A stretch of 42,918 nt of DNA. Source: Planctomycetota bacterium. Its GTDB lineage: Bacteria > Planctomycetota > UBA1135 > UBA2386. Under the pieces are notes generated by a model. That model was not told where the DNA came from. It ran no database searches and was given only the letters and a program-made list of their open reading frames with translations. Position numbers and translations under genes: made by a program. The stretch spans positions 1 to 42,918 of the forward strand of contig JADLHO010000109.1 of assembly GCA_020848735.1 (NCBI GenBank), written 5' to 3'. This document shows positions 1 through 8,171 of the stretch, piece after piece (the stretch's first letter is position 1; every line of letters begins with the position of its first letter).

Positions 1-615
1 GCGCGACGGCGCATCGCGGCCGGCGACATCGGCGAGCCCGTGCTCTACGAGAACACGTTCTGCGGCATCCTCGACATGCGCGGCCGCTGGAACTCCGAAC
101 CGCGGATCTCGGGCGGCGGGGTCCTGATCGACAACGGCGCCCACGCTGCGGACCTGGCGCGCGTCCTCGTCGGCGAGATCGCGCGGGTCTTCGCCGTGGC
201 CGGCCCGCGTGTGCAGCCGCTCGAGGTGGAGGACTCCGCACGGATCACCTTCCGCACGCTGCGCGACTGCGTGGGCACGGCGACCCTGTCGTGGTCCGTC
301 GCGACGGGGGACCCCGCCTACGCCCGCGTGCACGGCAGCGAGGGCTCGATCGAGCTCGGCTGGCGCTCGATGCGGATCCGTGCGCGTGGCCACGGCGAGT
401 GGACCGAGTGCGGCCGCGGCTACGACAAGCTCGCGGCGTTCCGCACCCAGCTGCGCCACTTCGCGCGCTGCGCACGGGGCCAGGAGGCGATGCGGCCCAC
501 GGCCGGCGATGCGCTCGACTCGGTGCGCTTCGTCGCGGCCGCCCAGCTCTCGATGCAGCAACAGCGCTGGGTCGGCCTGCGCGACCAGGCGCTCGGCGAG
601 GAGACCCCGGCGTGA
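1..615 (+). CDS. Gfo/Idh/MocA-family oxidoreductase, C-terminal part (5' end outside window)
   Basis: The frame is open from base 1, so only the last 204 residues are present and the N-terminal NAD(P)-binding Rossmann domain lies upstream of the window. What remains is the alpha/beta C-terminal domain of the family: the entry motif AAGDIGEP and the signature GGGVLIDNGAHAADLARVL, whose Asp and His belong to the conserved D-x-G-x-H catalytic region. The gene overlaps the next one by 4 bases (GTGA). The downstream partner is a WbpD/WlbB-like acetyltransferase, and in known clusters that enzyme is paired with a Gfo/Idh dehydrogenase (WbpB/WlbA) acting on UDP-N-acetylglucosaminuronate. A UDP-sugar 3-dehydrogenase is therefore the best guess, but the substrate is inferred from the neighbour only. 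Family assignment is firm. Confidence 0.85.
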   Translation, partial: ARRRIAAGDIGEPVLYENTFCGILDMRGRWNSEPRISGGGVLIDNGAHAADLARVLVGEIARVFAVAGPRVQPLEVEDSARITFRTLRDCVGTATLSWSVATGDPAYARVHGSEGSIELGWRSMRIRARGHGEWTECGRGYDKLAAFRTQLRHFARCARGQEAMRPTAGDALDSVRFVAAAQLSMQQQRWVGLRDQALGEETPA

Positions 616-1265
616 ATCAGCCGCCCCGGATCCATCCGAGCGCGATCGTCGAACCCGGGGTCGAGATCGGCGAAGGCACCGCGGTCTGGGACCACGCCCA
701 CCTGCGTGCCGGGGCACGCGTGGGTCGCGGTTGCATCATCGGCGAGAAGTCCTATCTCGCGCCGGGTGTCGTCGTCGGTGACCTCGTGAAGCTGAATGCG
801 TGCGTCTATCTCTGCGCGGGAGTGACTCTCGAAGAGGGGTGCATGGTCGCCGCCCACACGGTGTTCACGAACGATCTCACGCCACGCGCGACGGACCCCG
901 AGCTCACACGGCTCCTCGACTCCGGGCCCGGCCCTTCCACGCTGCGCACGACCATGCGACGCGGCGCGACGATCGGCGCGAACGCGACGATCGGGCCGGG
1001 CATCGAACTCGGTGCGTATTGCATGGTCGGCATGGGATCCGTGGTCACCCGTGACGTCCCGGCCTTCGGACTGGTGGTCGGCAACCCCGCGCGCCTGGTC
1101 GGCCTCGTCGACCGCCGCGGCCGACGGATCTGGCGGAGCGAAGACGGCCGCCTGCCGGCGGACGGCACCCGGATCGACTGCGACCACGACGGTGAATTGA
1201 TCGTCTCCGACGGACGCGTGAACTGGCTCGCGCCGGACGGGACCCAACCTGGAGGAAAGGCATGA
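612..1265 (+). CDS. Hexapeptide-repeat acetyltransferase, WbpD/WlbB-like
   Basis: A 217-residue left-handed beta-helix acyltransferase. Isoleucine-patch hexads run through most of the protein (IHPSAIVEPGVEIGEGTAVWD near the start, then GATIGANATIGPGIELGA) and end in the family's VVTRDVPAFGLVVGNPARLVG. This pattern is that of UDP-2-acetamido-3-amino-2,3-dideoxyglucuronate N-acetyltransferases, which use acetyl-CoA to acetylate the 3-amino group of a nucleotide sugar in surface-polysaccharide synthesis. The GTG start at 612 overlaps the stop of the dehydrogenase gene, so the two are probably translationally coupled. The roughly 45 residues after the helix lack the Cys pairs often seen in the tail of relatives. 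The exact sugar is inferred; an aminotransferase would be expected nearby, upstream of the window. Confidence 0.85.
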   Translation: MNQPPRIHPSAIVEPGVEIGEGTAVWDHAHLRAGARVGRGCIIGEKSYLAPGVVVGDLVKLNACVYLCAGVTLEEGCMVAAHTVFTNDLTPRATDPELTRLLDSGPGPSTLRTTMRRGATIGANATIGPGIELGAYCMVGMGSVVTRDVPAFGLVVGNPARLVGLVDRRGRRIWRSEDGRLPADGTRIDCDHDGELIVSDGRVNWLAPDGTQPGGKA

Positions 1266-1585
1266 CCACCGCCACGAAAGCGACCCGCCTCATCGAGATG
1301 GCAGCCCTGGAGCAGGCGGCCGAGTGTCTGAAGACACTCGCCCACCCGCACCGGCTCCGCATCTGCGAGATGCTCCTCCAGGGCGAGTTCACCGTCGGTG
1401 AACTTGCCGAGGCCTGCGAGATCAAGAGCCACGTCGCATCCGAGCACCTGCGGCTCATGAAGGACCGCGGCCTGCTCGACTGCGACCGCCGCGGCCGGCG
1501 GATCTACTACCGCATCATCGAGTCGGGGCTCGCGGCGCTGATGGGCTGCGTCGAGAGCCGCTTCGGCACGCGCCGCCCGCGTTGA
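1262..1585 (+). CDS. ArsR/SmtB-family winged-helix transcriptional regulator
   Basis: A 107-residue protein with the ArsR-type winged helix: CLKTLAHPHRLRICEMLLQG (helix 2), then the recognition region ELAEACEIKSHVASEHLRLM, then the wing DCDRRGRRIYYRI. The ATG at 1262 overlaps the acetyltransferase stop (ATGA) and follows a good ribosome site (GGAGGAAAGG, 1251-1260). The alpha-3 metal site of ArsR (ELCVC-x-L) is absent. Five Cys are scattered through the protein, so a thiol or different metal signal is possible but not shown. A repressor as last gene of a sugar-modification operon suggests autoregulation of that operon, or simple co-transcription. No operator can be assigned because the operon start is outside the window. 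Confidence 0.85.
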   Translation: MTTATKATRLIEMAALEQAAECLKTLAHPHRLRICEMLLQGEFTVGELAEACEIKSHVASEHLRLMKDRGLLDCDRRGRRIYYRIIESGLAALMGCVESRFGTRRPR

Positions 1586-1597
1586 CGCGCGGGCGGC
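1572..1597 (+). terminator. Hairpin overlapping the regulator stop codon
   Basis: Perfect 10-bp inverted repeat: GCCGCCCGCG (1572-1581) and CGCGGGCGGC (1588-1597) around a 6-base loop that contains the TGA stop of the ArsR-type gene (1583-1585). No T-tract follows, so it is not a textbook intrinsic terminator. It sits exactly between convergent genes (stop of the + gene at 1585, stop of the - gene at 1637) and could work for both strands. Confidence 0.5.
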
Positions 1598-1636
1598 TCT
1601 CCCGGCGAGCCTGGCGCCGGGGGCCTTCTGCGCAGT

Positions 1637-2512
1637 TCAGTCGGTGAATCGGTACTTCACGATCGCCCAAAGGGCCGCGAAGCCGTCCCGCCACGAGATC
1701 TTCTTGCCCTCGGCGTGCCGTCGACCGTCGTACTGGATCGGCACCTCGCGGATGCGCACGCCGGGCGCGCGCGCGAGCTTGGCGGTGATCTCCGGTTCGA
1801 TGGAGAAGCGGTCCTCGCGCAATCGGAGACCCGCGAGCAGCTCGCGGCGGATCGCCTTGTAGCAGGTCTCCATGTCGGTCAGCGCGAGCCCCGTGAGGCG
1901 ATTGCTGAACCAGGTGAGCACGCGGTTGGCGAAGCGGTGCAGGGCGAGGGGCACGCGCACGCCATCCGTGGAGAGGAAACGGGAGCCGAAGACGACGTCG
2001 GCCCGATCCTCCGCGAGCGGCTCGAGCAGGCGCTCGAAGTCGCGCGGGTGGTATTCGAGGTCGGCGTCCTGCACCACGACGACGTCCGCGCTCGCGTGCG
2101 CGAAGCCCGTCCGGATCGCGGCGCCCTTGCCGCGGTTCTGCGGATGGGTGAGGACGAGGACGCGAGGCTGCTGCGCGAGTTCGGCGAGGATCGTCGGACT
2201 CTCGTCGGAGGAGCCGTCGTCGACGAGCAGGACCTCGGTGACGAATTCGGACGCGAGCACGCGCCCGACCAGGGTGCGCAGCGTGCGAGCCTCGTTGAAG
2301 ACCGGCACCACCACCGACAGCGTCGGCCAGTTCCGCGCGGCTCGGCGCGGTGCCGAGGGCGCCTCCGCGCCGGACAGCTCCATGAGCGGAGCGATGTCGC
2401 GCAGGGTCCCCTCGCACGTCGGTGGAATGACCTCGTGACTCACGGCGGGTGGCGTGGCGGTGGTGGCCGCTGGCGGCAGAGTAGTCGCGACCGCGCCGCC
2501 GGTCATCGCCAT
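1637..2512 (-). CDS. Glycosyltransferase family 2 (dolichyl-phosphate-mannose-synthase-like)
   Basis: A 291-residue cytosolic GT-A glycosyltransferase. After a 60-residue Ala/Pro/Thr-rich leader come TLSVVVPVFNEARTLRTLV, the VLLVDDGSSDES nucleotide-binding motif, NRGKGAAIRTGF, and VVVQDADLEYHP holding the DAD metal-binding triad; DMETCYKAIRRELL and the basic IQYDGRRHAEGKKISWRDGF follow. This set is typical of DPM1-like and polyprenyl-phosphate glycosyltransferases, which move a sugar from a nucleotide to a lipid phosphate. No C-terminal membrane helices are present, so it is the soluble type. Start choice is uncertain because neither ATG at 2512 nor 2506 has a clear ribosome site. It is read away from the TetR gene upstream with a 54-base gap. 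Confidence 0.87.
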   Translation of the reverse strand: MAMTGGAVATTLPPAATTATPPAVSHEVIPPTCEGTLRDIAPLMELSGAEAPSAPRRAARNWPTLSVVVPVFNEARTLRTLVGRVLASEFVTEVLLVDDGSSDESPTILAELAQQPRVLVLTHPQNRGKGAAIRTGFAHASADVVVVQDADLEYHPRDFERLLEPLAEDRADVVFGSRFLSTDGVRVPLALHRFANRVLTWFSNRLTGLALTDMETCYKAIRRELLAGLRLREDRFSIEPEITAKLARAPGVRIREVPIQYDGRRHAEGKKISWRDGFAALWAIVKYRFTD

Positions 2513-2566
2513 TTCGCGACGGCGGATTCGCCGGGTCTTCGACCCAGCGCGCGCGCCGCGCAGAGC

Positions 2567-3220
2567 TCAGGCGTCGACCCGCGGCAGGAAGCCCGGCGCA
2601 GCGCCGCCCTCGGCGGGCGGCGCGTGCGTGCGCAAGGGCTCGACCAGCGCCTCGGCGAGCTCCGCCGCCGACCCGAACTCCGCGACGTCGGCCGGTGCCG
2701 CGAGCCACTGCGCGACGATGCCCCGCGCGCCCGCCGCGAGGAGGAACGCGCAGAGCACCGGGTCGCGGACGTCGAGCGTCCCATCCGAGACGCCGCGCAC
2801 GAGCGCCTGACGCAGACGCGCGCGCAGCGCACGGAGGTCTTCACGGGGGTCCGCGCGGATCCGCGCCGTCGGTCGGTCCGAGACCTCGCCGGCGAGCAGC
2901 CCGAGCAGGCGTGCGGCTCCGGTCTCCATGAACTGGAAGCCGAGCCACGCGGCGATCACCGCGACGAGCTCGCCCGCCCCGGTCGCCTCGAGGGCGCGAG
3001 GCTCCTGGATCGCGGCGCGCTCCGCCGCCCGCACCGAGTCGAGCGCCGCGAAGAAGAGCTCCTCCTTGCCGCGGAAGTGGAAGTAGATGCCGCCCTTCGT
3101 CACGGCGGCCTCCGCGGCGATCGCGTCGAGCGTGGCTGCCGCGTAGCCGGCGCGCGCGAAGACGCGCACGGCGGCGGCGAGCAGACGCTCGCGGAGTCGC
3201 GGGTCGGGAGCGCGGGGCAT
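2567..3220 (-). CDS. TetR/AcrR-family transcriptional regulator
   Basis: A 217-residue protein with the TetR N-terminal helix-turn-helix: RLLAAAVRVFARAGYAAATL, then AIAAEAAVTKGGIYFHFRGK and EELFFAAL. The C-terminal two thirds is an all-helical, Ala/Leu-rich ligand and dimerisation domain with no recognisable ligand residues. It is divergent from lipA, with 209 bases between the two starts. An ATACC-N4-GGTAT palindrome in that gap (3328-3341) is a fair candidate operator, so this protein may control itself and the lipA/2-oxoacid dehydrogenase operon. The family call is firm; the target is inferred. Confidence 0.88.
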   Translation of the reverse strand: MPRAPDPRLRERLLAAAVRVFARAGYAAATLDAIAAEAAVTKGGIYFHFRGKEELFFAALDSVRAAERAAIQEPRALEATGAGELVAVIAAWLGFQFMETGAARLLGLLAGEVSDRPTARIRADPREDLRALRARLRQALVRGVSDGTLDVRDPVLCAFLLAAGARGIVAQWLAAPADVAEFGSAAELAEALVEPLRTHAPPAEGGAAPGFLPRVDA

Positions 3221-3327
3221 CGACGTTGGATTCTACAGAGTATCTGAAGCTGCGGACCCGCGGGGCGGGCGCCGGCGCGTCCAGGCCGAGGGCCACCCCG
3301 CGAGTGAGCCCGGTCGGAACCGCTTTC

Positions 3328-3341
3328 ATACCCATTGGTAT
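3328..3341. promoter_or_regulatory. Candidate operator palindrome between tetR-type gene and lipA
   Basis: ATACC-CATT-GGTAT is a perfect 5-4-5 inverted repeat 89 bases before the lipA ATG and 108 bases before the TetR-family ATG. TetR proteins bind short palindromes of this kind in divergent gaps. No convincing -35/-10 pair could be placed beside it; a TAGCAT hexamer at 3380-3385 is the only -10-like string I noted on the lipA side. Confidence 0.4.
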
Positions 3342-3429
3342 CCAACCCGCGGACCCTTCCTTGCGCCGGGCCACGACCCTAGCATCCCGCGCCCTCCTGG
3401 TCGTCGGCCGCGGCACGCTCCCCTCCCCC

Positions 3430-4380
3430 ATGGCGCAGAAGAACTCCGGCAAGTTCGCCCGCGTGAACCCCGGCCCGAAGCCGTCCTGGCTGAAGGTCGC
3501 GGTGCCGGCGGGAGAGAACGTGCACCGGCTGGAGGCCGTGCTGCGCAAGCGCTCGTTGCACACGGTCTGCGAGGAGGCGCGCTGTCCGAACCAGGCCGAG
3601 TGCTGGGCCGACGGCACGGCGACCTTCATGGTCCTGGGGGACACCTGCACGCGCGGCTGCCGCTTCTGCGCGGTGAAGACCCACGCGCAGGGCAATCCCG
3701 TCGATGCCGAGGAGCCGGCCAAGGTCGCCGAGGCGGCCGCCGCGATGCGCCTGCGCTACGTCGTCCTCACGATGGTCGACCGCGACGATCTCGCCGACGG
3801 CGGTGCCGCCCACGTCGCGGCGACGATCCGCGCGATGAAGGACCGCGCGATGATGGACCGCGGGGGGCGACTCCTCGTCGAAGCCCTGGTCGGCGACTTC
3901 CAGGGGCGGACGGACCAGCTCGCCACCGTGATCGAGGGCGGGCCGGACGTGTTCGCACACAACCTCGAGACGGTGCTGCGCCTCACGCCGCGCGTCCGCG
4001 ATCGGCGCTGCAGCTACGTCCAGAGCCTGCGCGTGCTGCGCGAGGCGAAGCGGATCCGGCCCGGGCTCGTGACGAAGTCCTCGCTGATGCTCGGGCACGG
4101 CGAGTCGGATCGCGAGATCGAGGCGGCGCTCGACGACCTGCGCGAGCACGAGGTCGACGTCGTCACCTTCGGTCAATACCTGCGGCCGACCCTGCTCCAT
4201 CTGCCGGTGCGCGAGCACGTGACGCCGGCGCGCTTCAAGGCCCTCGAGCAGCGCGCGCTGCGCAAGGGCTTCCTCTACGTGGCCTCCGGACCGCTCGTGC
4301 GATCCTCCTACAAGGCGGCGGAGTTCCACCTCGCCGGGATCGCGAAGCGGCGCCGCGAGGCGGCCGTGGAGGCGAGATGA
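3430..4380 (+). CDS. lipA: Lipoyl synthase (radical SAM)
   Basis: LipA inserts two sulfurs into the octanoyl group on lipoyl-domain lysines using S-adenosylmethionine and two [4Fe-4S] clusters. Both clusters are visible: the auxiliary-cluster Cys at about residues 47, 52 and 58 (CEEARCPNQAEC) and the radical-SAM CTRGCRFC at 73-80. The C-terminal RSSY (about 291-294), whose serine ligates the auxiliary cluster, is intact. At 316 residues it has normal family length. I chose the ATG at 3430 (MAQKNSG) because the frame upstream to 3226 is low-complexity and unlike LipA. It overlaps the first E1alpha gene by 4 bases (ATGA), tying cofactor synthesis to the complex that needs it. No lipB or lplA is visible in the window. 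Confidence 0.96.
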   Translation: MAQKNSGKFARVNPGPKPSWLKVAVPAGENVHRLEAVLRKRSLHTVCEEARCPNQAECWADGTATFMVLGDTCTRGCRFCAVKTHAQGNPVDAEEPAKVAEAAAAMRLRYVVLTMVDRDDLADGGAAHVAATIRAMKDRAMMDRGGRLLVEALVGDFQGRTDQLATVIEGGPDVFAHNLETVLRLTPRVRDRRCSYVQSLRVLREAKRIRPGLVTKSSLMLGHGESDREIEAALDDLREHEVDVVTFGQYLRPTLLHLPVREHVTPARFKALEQRALRKGFLYVASGPLVRSSYKAAEFHLAGIAKRRREAAVEAR

Positions 4381-5645
4381 GCGGCGGTTCGCGTCGTCGC
4401 CCGACGAGCCGGGCACGCAGCAAGGTCAGCCAGTCGAGAGCGCCCATGACCAAGTCCCGTGGCAAGTCCGCAACCCCGCGCCGTGCACCGCAGTCGCGTC
4501 CCGCGAGTCCCGCGAGTCCCGCGAGCCTGGCGGGTCCGGCGGCCGATGAACCGTTCTCGGTCCTCGAGAGCGACGGCAAGGCCAGCAAGGACAAGGACCC
4601 CAACCTGCCCGCCGAGCAGCTGCGCCGCCTCTACGAGGTGATGCTCATGACCCGCGTGCTCGACGAGCGCGCGCTCGCGCTGCAGCGCCAGGGTCGCATC
4701 GGCGTCTACCTGCAGGCGCTGGGACAGGAGGCGAGCCACGTCGGCGCGGCCGCGGCCCTGCGCGACGCGGACTGGCTCTTCCCCGCCTACCGGCAGCCGG
4801 GCATCCCGGTGCTGCGCGGCGTGCCGCTCGACGACATCGTCAACGAGTGGTACGGCAACGACGGCGACATCTGCAAGGGCCGGCAGATGCCGGTCCACTA
4901 CAGCTTCCGGCAGGCGAACTTCGTCTCGATCAGCTCGCCGATCGGCACGCAGATCAGCCAGGCCGTCGGCGCGGGCATGGCCGCGCGCATCCGCGGCGAC
5001 GACACGGTCTTCATGACCTTCTTCGGCGACGGCGGCACGAGCAGCAACGACTTCCACTGCGGGATGAACTTCGCCGGCGTCTATTCGGCGCCCGTCGTGT
5101 TCGTCTGCGAGAACAACCAGTGGGCCATCTCGGTGCCGCTCTCCCAGCAGACGGCGAGCGCGTCGATCGCGGTGAAGGCGAGCGCCTATGGCATGCCGGG
5201 CGTCCGCGTCGACGGCAACGACGTGCTCGCGGTCTACCGCGTCTGCAAGGAGGCGGTCGAGCGCGCGCGCAAGGGCGAGGGTCCGACGCTCGTCGAGACG
5301 GTCACCTACCGCATGGCCTCGCACTCGTCGTCGGACGATGCCGCGCGCTATCGCGACGCGAAGGTCTACGAGGAGTGGAAGCAGCGCGACCCGATCCAGC
5401 GATTCCAGCGCTACCTCCAGAAGAAGAAGCTGTGGACCGAGGCCTGGGATCAGGAGATCCAGGAGCGCGCGAAGCAGGCCATCAACGAGGCGGTCAAGCA
5501 GGCCGAGGCCCGGCCGCGGCCCTCGCTCGACTCGCTGTTCGAAGACGTCTTCATGAACCTCACGCCGCAGCTCGTCGAGCAGCGGGCGGAGCTGTTGTCC
5601 CTGAAGGGCCCCGAGTCCGAGGAACTCGGCCACTTCCCCCTGTAG
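4377..5645 (+). CDS. 2-oxoacid dehydrogenase E1 component, alpha subunit (copy 1)
   Basis: The thiamine-diphosphate-binding alpha subunit of an alpha2beta2 E1, which decarboxylates a 2-oxoacid and passes the acyl group to lipoyl-E2. The TPP motif runs from FFGDGGTSSNDFH (GDG about 217) to NNQWAIS (about 246). The entry segment FPAYRQPG and GRQMPVHY is canonical, and the loop HSSSDDAARYRD resembles branched-chain rather than pyruvate enzymes. The ATG at 4377 overlaps the lipA stop and has GGAGG 5 bases upstream, so I prefer it (422 residues); ATG 4446 (399 residues) is the alternative. The first 75 residues are a basic Ser/Pro/Ala-rich tail. The partner beta subunit follows. Branched-chain 2-oxoacid specificity is likely, but pyruvate is not excluded. 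Confidence 0.93.
   Translation: MSGGSRRRPTSRARSKVSQSRAPMTKSRGKSATPRRAPQSRPASPASPASLAGPAADEPFSVLESDGKASKDKDPNLPAEQLRRLYEVMLMTRVLDERALALQRQGRIGVYLQALGQEASHVGAAAALRDADWLFPAYRQPGIPVLRGVPLDDIVNEWYGNDGDICKGRQMPVHYSFRQANFVSISSPIGTQISQAVGAGMAARIRGDDTVFMTFFGDGGTSSNDFHCGMNFAGVYSAPVVFVCENNQWAISVPLSQQTASASIAVKASAYGMPGVRVDGNDVLAVYRVCKEAVERARKGEGPTLVETVTYRMASHSSSDDAARYRDAKVYEEWKQRDPIQRFQRYLQKKKLWTEAWDQEIQERAKQAINEAVKQAEARPRPSLDSLFEDVFMNLTPQLVEQRAELLSLKGPESEELGHFPL
4499..4525 (+). repeat. 9-bp tandem repeat, three copies
   Basis: TCCCGCGAG occurs three times head to tail, encoding a Ser-Pro-Ala repeat in the flexible N-terminal tail of the first E1alpha. The unit is a multiple of three, so copy-number change would alter linker length without a frameshift. 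Confidence 0.9.
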
Positions 5646-5757
5646 GACCGGCGAGTCCCCCGCCATCGGCGCACGGCGGGCCTCGCACCGCGGACCCCCC
5701 CGCGGGAGAAACCCACGAGTGAACCCCACGAGAGATCGCGGAGACCGGAGCCAGAGC

Positions 5758-6732
5758 ATGACCCAGATGACACTGATCGAAGCGGTGACCGACGCGTTGC
5801 GCACCGAGATGCGCAACGACGACCGCGTCGTCGTGTTCGGCGAAGACGTCGGCAAGAAAGGCGGTGTCTTCCTCGCCACCCAGGGACTTCAGGACGAGTT
5901 CGGCAAGGAGCGCTGTTTCGACACGCCGCTGAGCGAGTGCGGGATCATCGGCACGGCGGTCGGCATGGCCGTCTACGGCATGCGGCCGGTCGCGGAGATC
6001 CAGTTCCTCGACTTCATCTACCCGGCCTTCGACCAGATCGTGTCGGAGGCCGCGAAGATGCGCTATCGCAGCGGCGGTGAGTACACCTGCCCGCTCGTGA
6101 TCCGCTCGCCCTACGGCGGCGGCATCCGCGGTGGCCATTACCACAGCCAGTCGAGCGAGGCCTACTTCTGCCACACGCCCGGGCTGAAGGTCGTCATCCC
6201 CTCGACTCCCGCCGACACGAAGGGCCTGCTCATCGCGGCGATCCGCGACGAGGACCCGGTCATGTTCCTCGAGCCCAAGCGCATCTACCGCTCCGCGAAG
6301 GGCGAGGTGCCCGCGGGCGAGCACGTCGTGCCGCTGGGCAAGGGTCGGGTCGTGCGCGAGGGGAGCGACGTCACCGTCGTCGCCTACGGTTCGATGGTGT
6401 CGATCTGTGAGAAGGCCGCCGAGGAGGAGCAGAAGAACGGTCGGAGCGTCGAGATCATCGATCCCCGCACGCTCGTGCCGCTCGACGAGCCGCTCATCCT
6501 CGAGTCCGTGCGCAAGACCGGCCGCTGCGTCGTCGTGTTCGAGGCCCCGCGCACGTGCAGCTTCGGCAGCGAGATCGCGGCGATCGTCGCGGAGAAGGCG
6601 CTCGCCCACCTCGAGGGCCCGGTCGTCCGCGTCGGCGGTTTCGACACGCCGTTCCCCTACTCGCTCGAACACCTCTACATGCCCGACGTCCGTCGCGTGC
6701 AGAAGGGCATCGAGAAGACCTTCAACTGGTGA
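5758..6732 (+). CDS. 2-oxoacid dehydrogenase E1 component, beta subunit
   Basis: The transketolase-fold beta subunit of the E1 heterotetramer; it completes the TPP site and in known complexes docks on the peripheral-subunit-binding domain of E2. Family residues are present: FGEDVGKKGG, FDTPLSE (Glu about 60), and RSPYGGGIRGGHYHSQSSEA with the conserved His near 129. HTPGLKVVIPSTPADTKGLL and IYRSAKGEVP match branched-chain 2-oxoacid dehydrogenase beta subunits most closely in my reading. The ATG at 5758 gives 324 residues, the usual length; a GTG at 5719 would add 13 residues. It is the only E1beta in the cluster although there are two E1alpha genes, so it probably serves both. Confidence 0.94.
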   Translation: MTQMTLIEAVTDALRTEMRNDDRVVVFGEDVGKKGGVFLATQGLQDEFGKERCFDTPLSECGIIGTAVGMAVYGMRPVAEIQFLDFIYPAFDQIVSEAAKMRYRSGGEYTCPLVIRSPYGGGIRGGHYHSQSSEAYFCHTPGLKVVIPSTPADTKGLLIAAIRDEDPVMFLEPKRIYRSAKGEVPAGEHVVPLGKGRVVREGSDVTVVAYGSMVSICEKAAEEEQKNGRSVEIIDPRTLVPLDEPLILESVRKTGRCVVVFEAPRTCSFGSEIAAIVAEKALAHLEGPVVRVGGFDTPFPYSLEHLYMPDVRRVQKGIEKTFNW

Positions 6733-6765
6733 GCGACGTCGCGCTCCCGCAACGAGGACTCCACC

Positions 6766-8154
6766 ATGACGCTCAAGGAATTCAGGCTCCCGGACATCGG
6801 TGAAGGCATTGCCGAGGGCGAGATCGTCGCCTGGAAGGTCAAGCCCGGTCAGTCCGTGAAGGAAGAGGACGAGTTCGTCGAAGTGATGACGGACAAGGCC
6901 ACGGTGATGATCACGGCGCCGTACACGGGCGTGGTGAAGGAGCTGCGCTTCAAGGAAGGCGACGTCGTCCCCGTCGAGTCGGTGATCGCGGTCTTCGAGG
7001 TCGGCGGCGCCGCTGGCGCGAGCCCGGTCGCGTCGACACACGCCGCACCCGCGGCCCACGCCGCGCCCGTCGCGCCTGCGAGCCAGGCTCCGAGCCAGGC
7101 CCCGAGCCAACCCGCTGTGGCGAGCGCGCCGGCGGCGCGTGGCGCGATCGCGCCCGTCGAGTTCGAGCAGGCGGAGCCGGGCAAGGTGCTGGCAGCACCT
7201 GCGACGCGCCGCCGTGCGCGCGAACTCGGCGTCGATCTCCACCAGGTCCTCGGCACGGGCCCGAGTGGCCGCATCACCAACGAGGACCTCGATCGCCATC
7301 TGTCGGGCATCACCCTGCCGACCTCGGTGATCCCCGCCGCCGCGCAGCGACCGGAGAGCGCGGCGCCGGCGAAACCCGCGGCACCGGCGGCGAAGCCCGT
7401 GCCCGTACCGCGCGCGCCCGTGGCCATCGCGCCGGCCCCTGCGGGAGCGACCGAGGAGCGCATCCCGTTCCGCGGACTGCGGCGCAAGATCGCGGAGGCG
7501 ATGACGCGCAGCAAGCACACCGCGGCGCACTTCACCTACGTCGACGACATCGACGTCACGAAGCTCGTCGCGCTGCGCAAGGAGGCGAAGGCGCTGTTCG
7601 CCGAGCAGGGCGTCAACATCACCTACCTGCCCTTCATCATGAAGGCGGTGGTCGAGGCGCATCGTCGCTTCCCGATGATGAACAGCTCGCTCGACGAGGC
7701 CTCGCAGGAGCTGGTCGTCAAGCGCTACTACAACTTCGGCATCGCGACCGACACCGAGCAGGGACTCATCGTCCCCGTCATCAAGGACGTCGACCGCAAG
7801 TCGATCGCCCAGCTCGCGTGGGAGCTGCAGGACCTCGCGACGCGCACGCGCGAGGGCAAGGTCGGCATCGACCAGCTCCAGGGCGGCACCTTCTCGATCA
7901 CGAACGCCGGCAACATCGGCGGACTCTTCGCGACGCCGGTCATCAACTTCCCGGAGGTCGCGATCCTGGGCGTGCACGCGATCAAGAAGACACCGGTCGT
8001 CGACGCACAGGGCCAGATCGTCGTCGGCGACGTGATGTACCTCAGCGTGTCGATCGACCACCGCCTGGTCGACGGCGCCACCGGTGCACGCTGGATGAAC
8101 GTCGTGAAGGACTGCCTCGAGAACCCGACGCGCCTCCTGGTCGGCTCGCTCTGA
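6766..8154 (+). CDS. Dihydrolipoamide acyltransferase, E2 component
   Basis: The 462-residue core of the complex, which carries acyl groups on a lipoyl arm to coenzyme A. Domains in order: one lipoyl domain (1-80) with the lipoylated Lys near 44 in VMTDKATVMI; an Ala/Pro/Ser linker with SQAP repeats; a peripheral-subunit-binding domain (about 138-180; AAPATRRRARELGVDL, GTGPSGRITNEDL); a second Ala/Pro linker; and the catalytic domain (230-462) ending in SIDHRLVDGATGARW, with catalytic His near 432 and the conserved Asp near 436. DKATVMI fits branched-chain-type E2. Its lipoyl group would be made by the LipA encoded 3 kb upstream. GAGGA lies about 9 bases before the ATG. Confidence 0.95.
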   Translation: MTLKEFRLPDIGEGIAEGEIVAWKVKPGQSVKEEDEFVEVMTDKATVMITAPYTGVVKELRFKEGDVVPVESVIAVFEVGGAAGASPVASTHAAPAAHAAPVAPASQAPSQAPSQPAVASAPAARGAIAPVEFEQAEPGKVLAAPATRRRARELGVDLHQVLGTGPSGRITNEDLDRHLSGITLPTSVIPAAAQRPESAAPAKPAAPAAKPVPVPRAPVAIAPAPAGATEERIPFRGLRRKIAEAMTRSKHTAAHFTYVDDIDVTKLVALRKEAKALFAEQGVNITYLPFIMKAVVEAHRRFPMMNSSLDEASQELVVKRYYNFGIATDTEQGLIVPVIKDVDRKSIAQLAWELQDLATRTREGKVGIDQLQGGTFSITNAGNIGGLFATPVINFPEVAILGVHAIKKTPVVDAQGQIVVGDVMYLSVSIDHRLVDGATGARWMNVVKDCLENPTRLLVGSL

Positions 8155-8171
8155 CGTCTCGCTCCCGTCCG

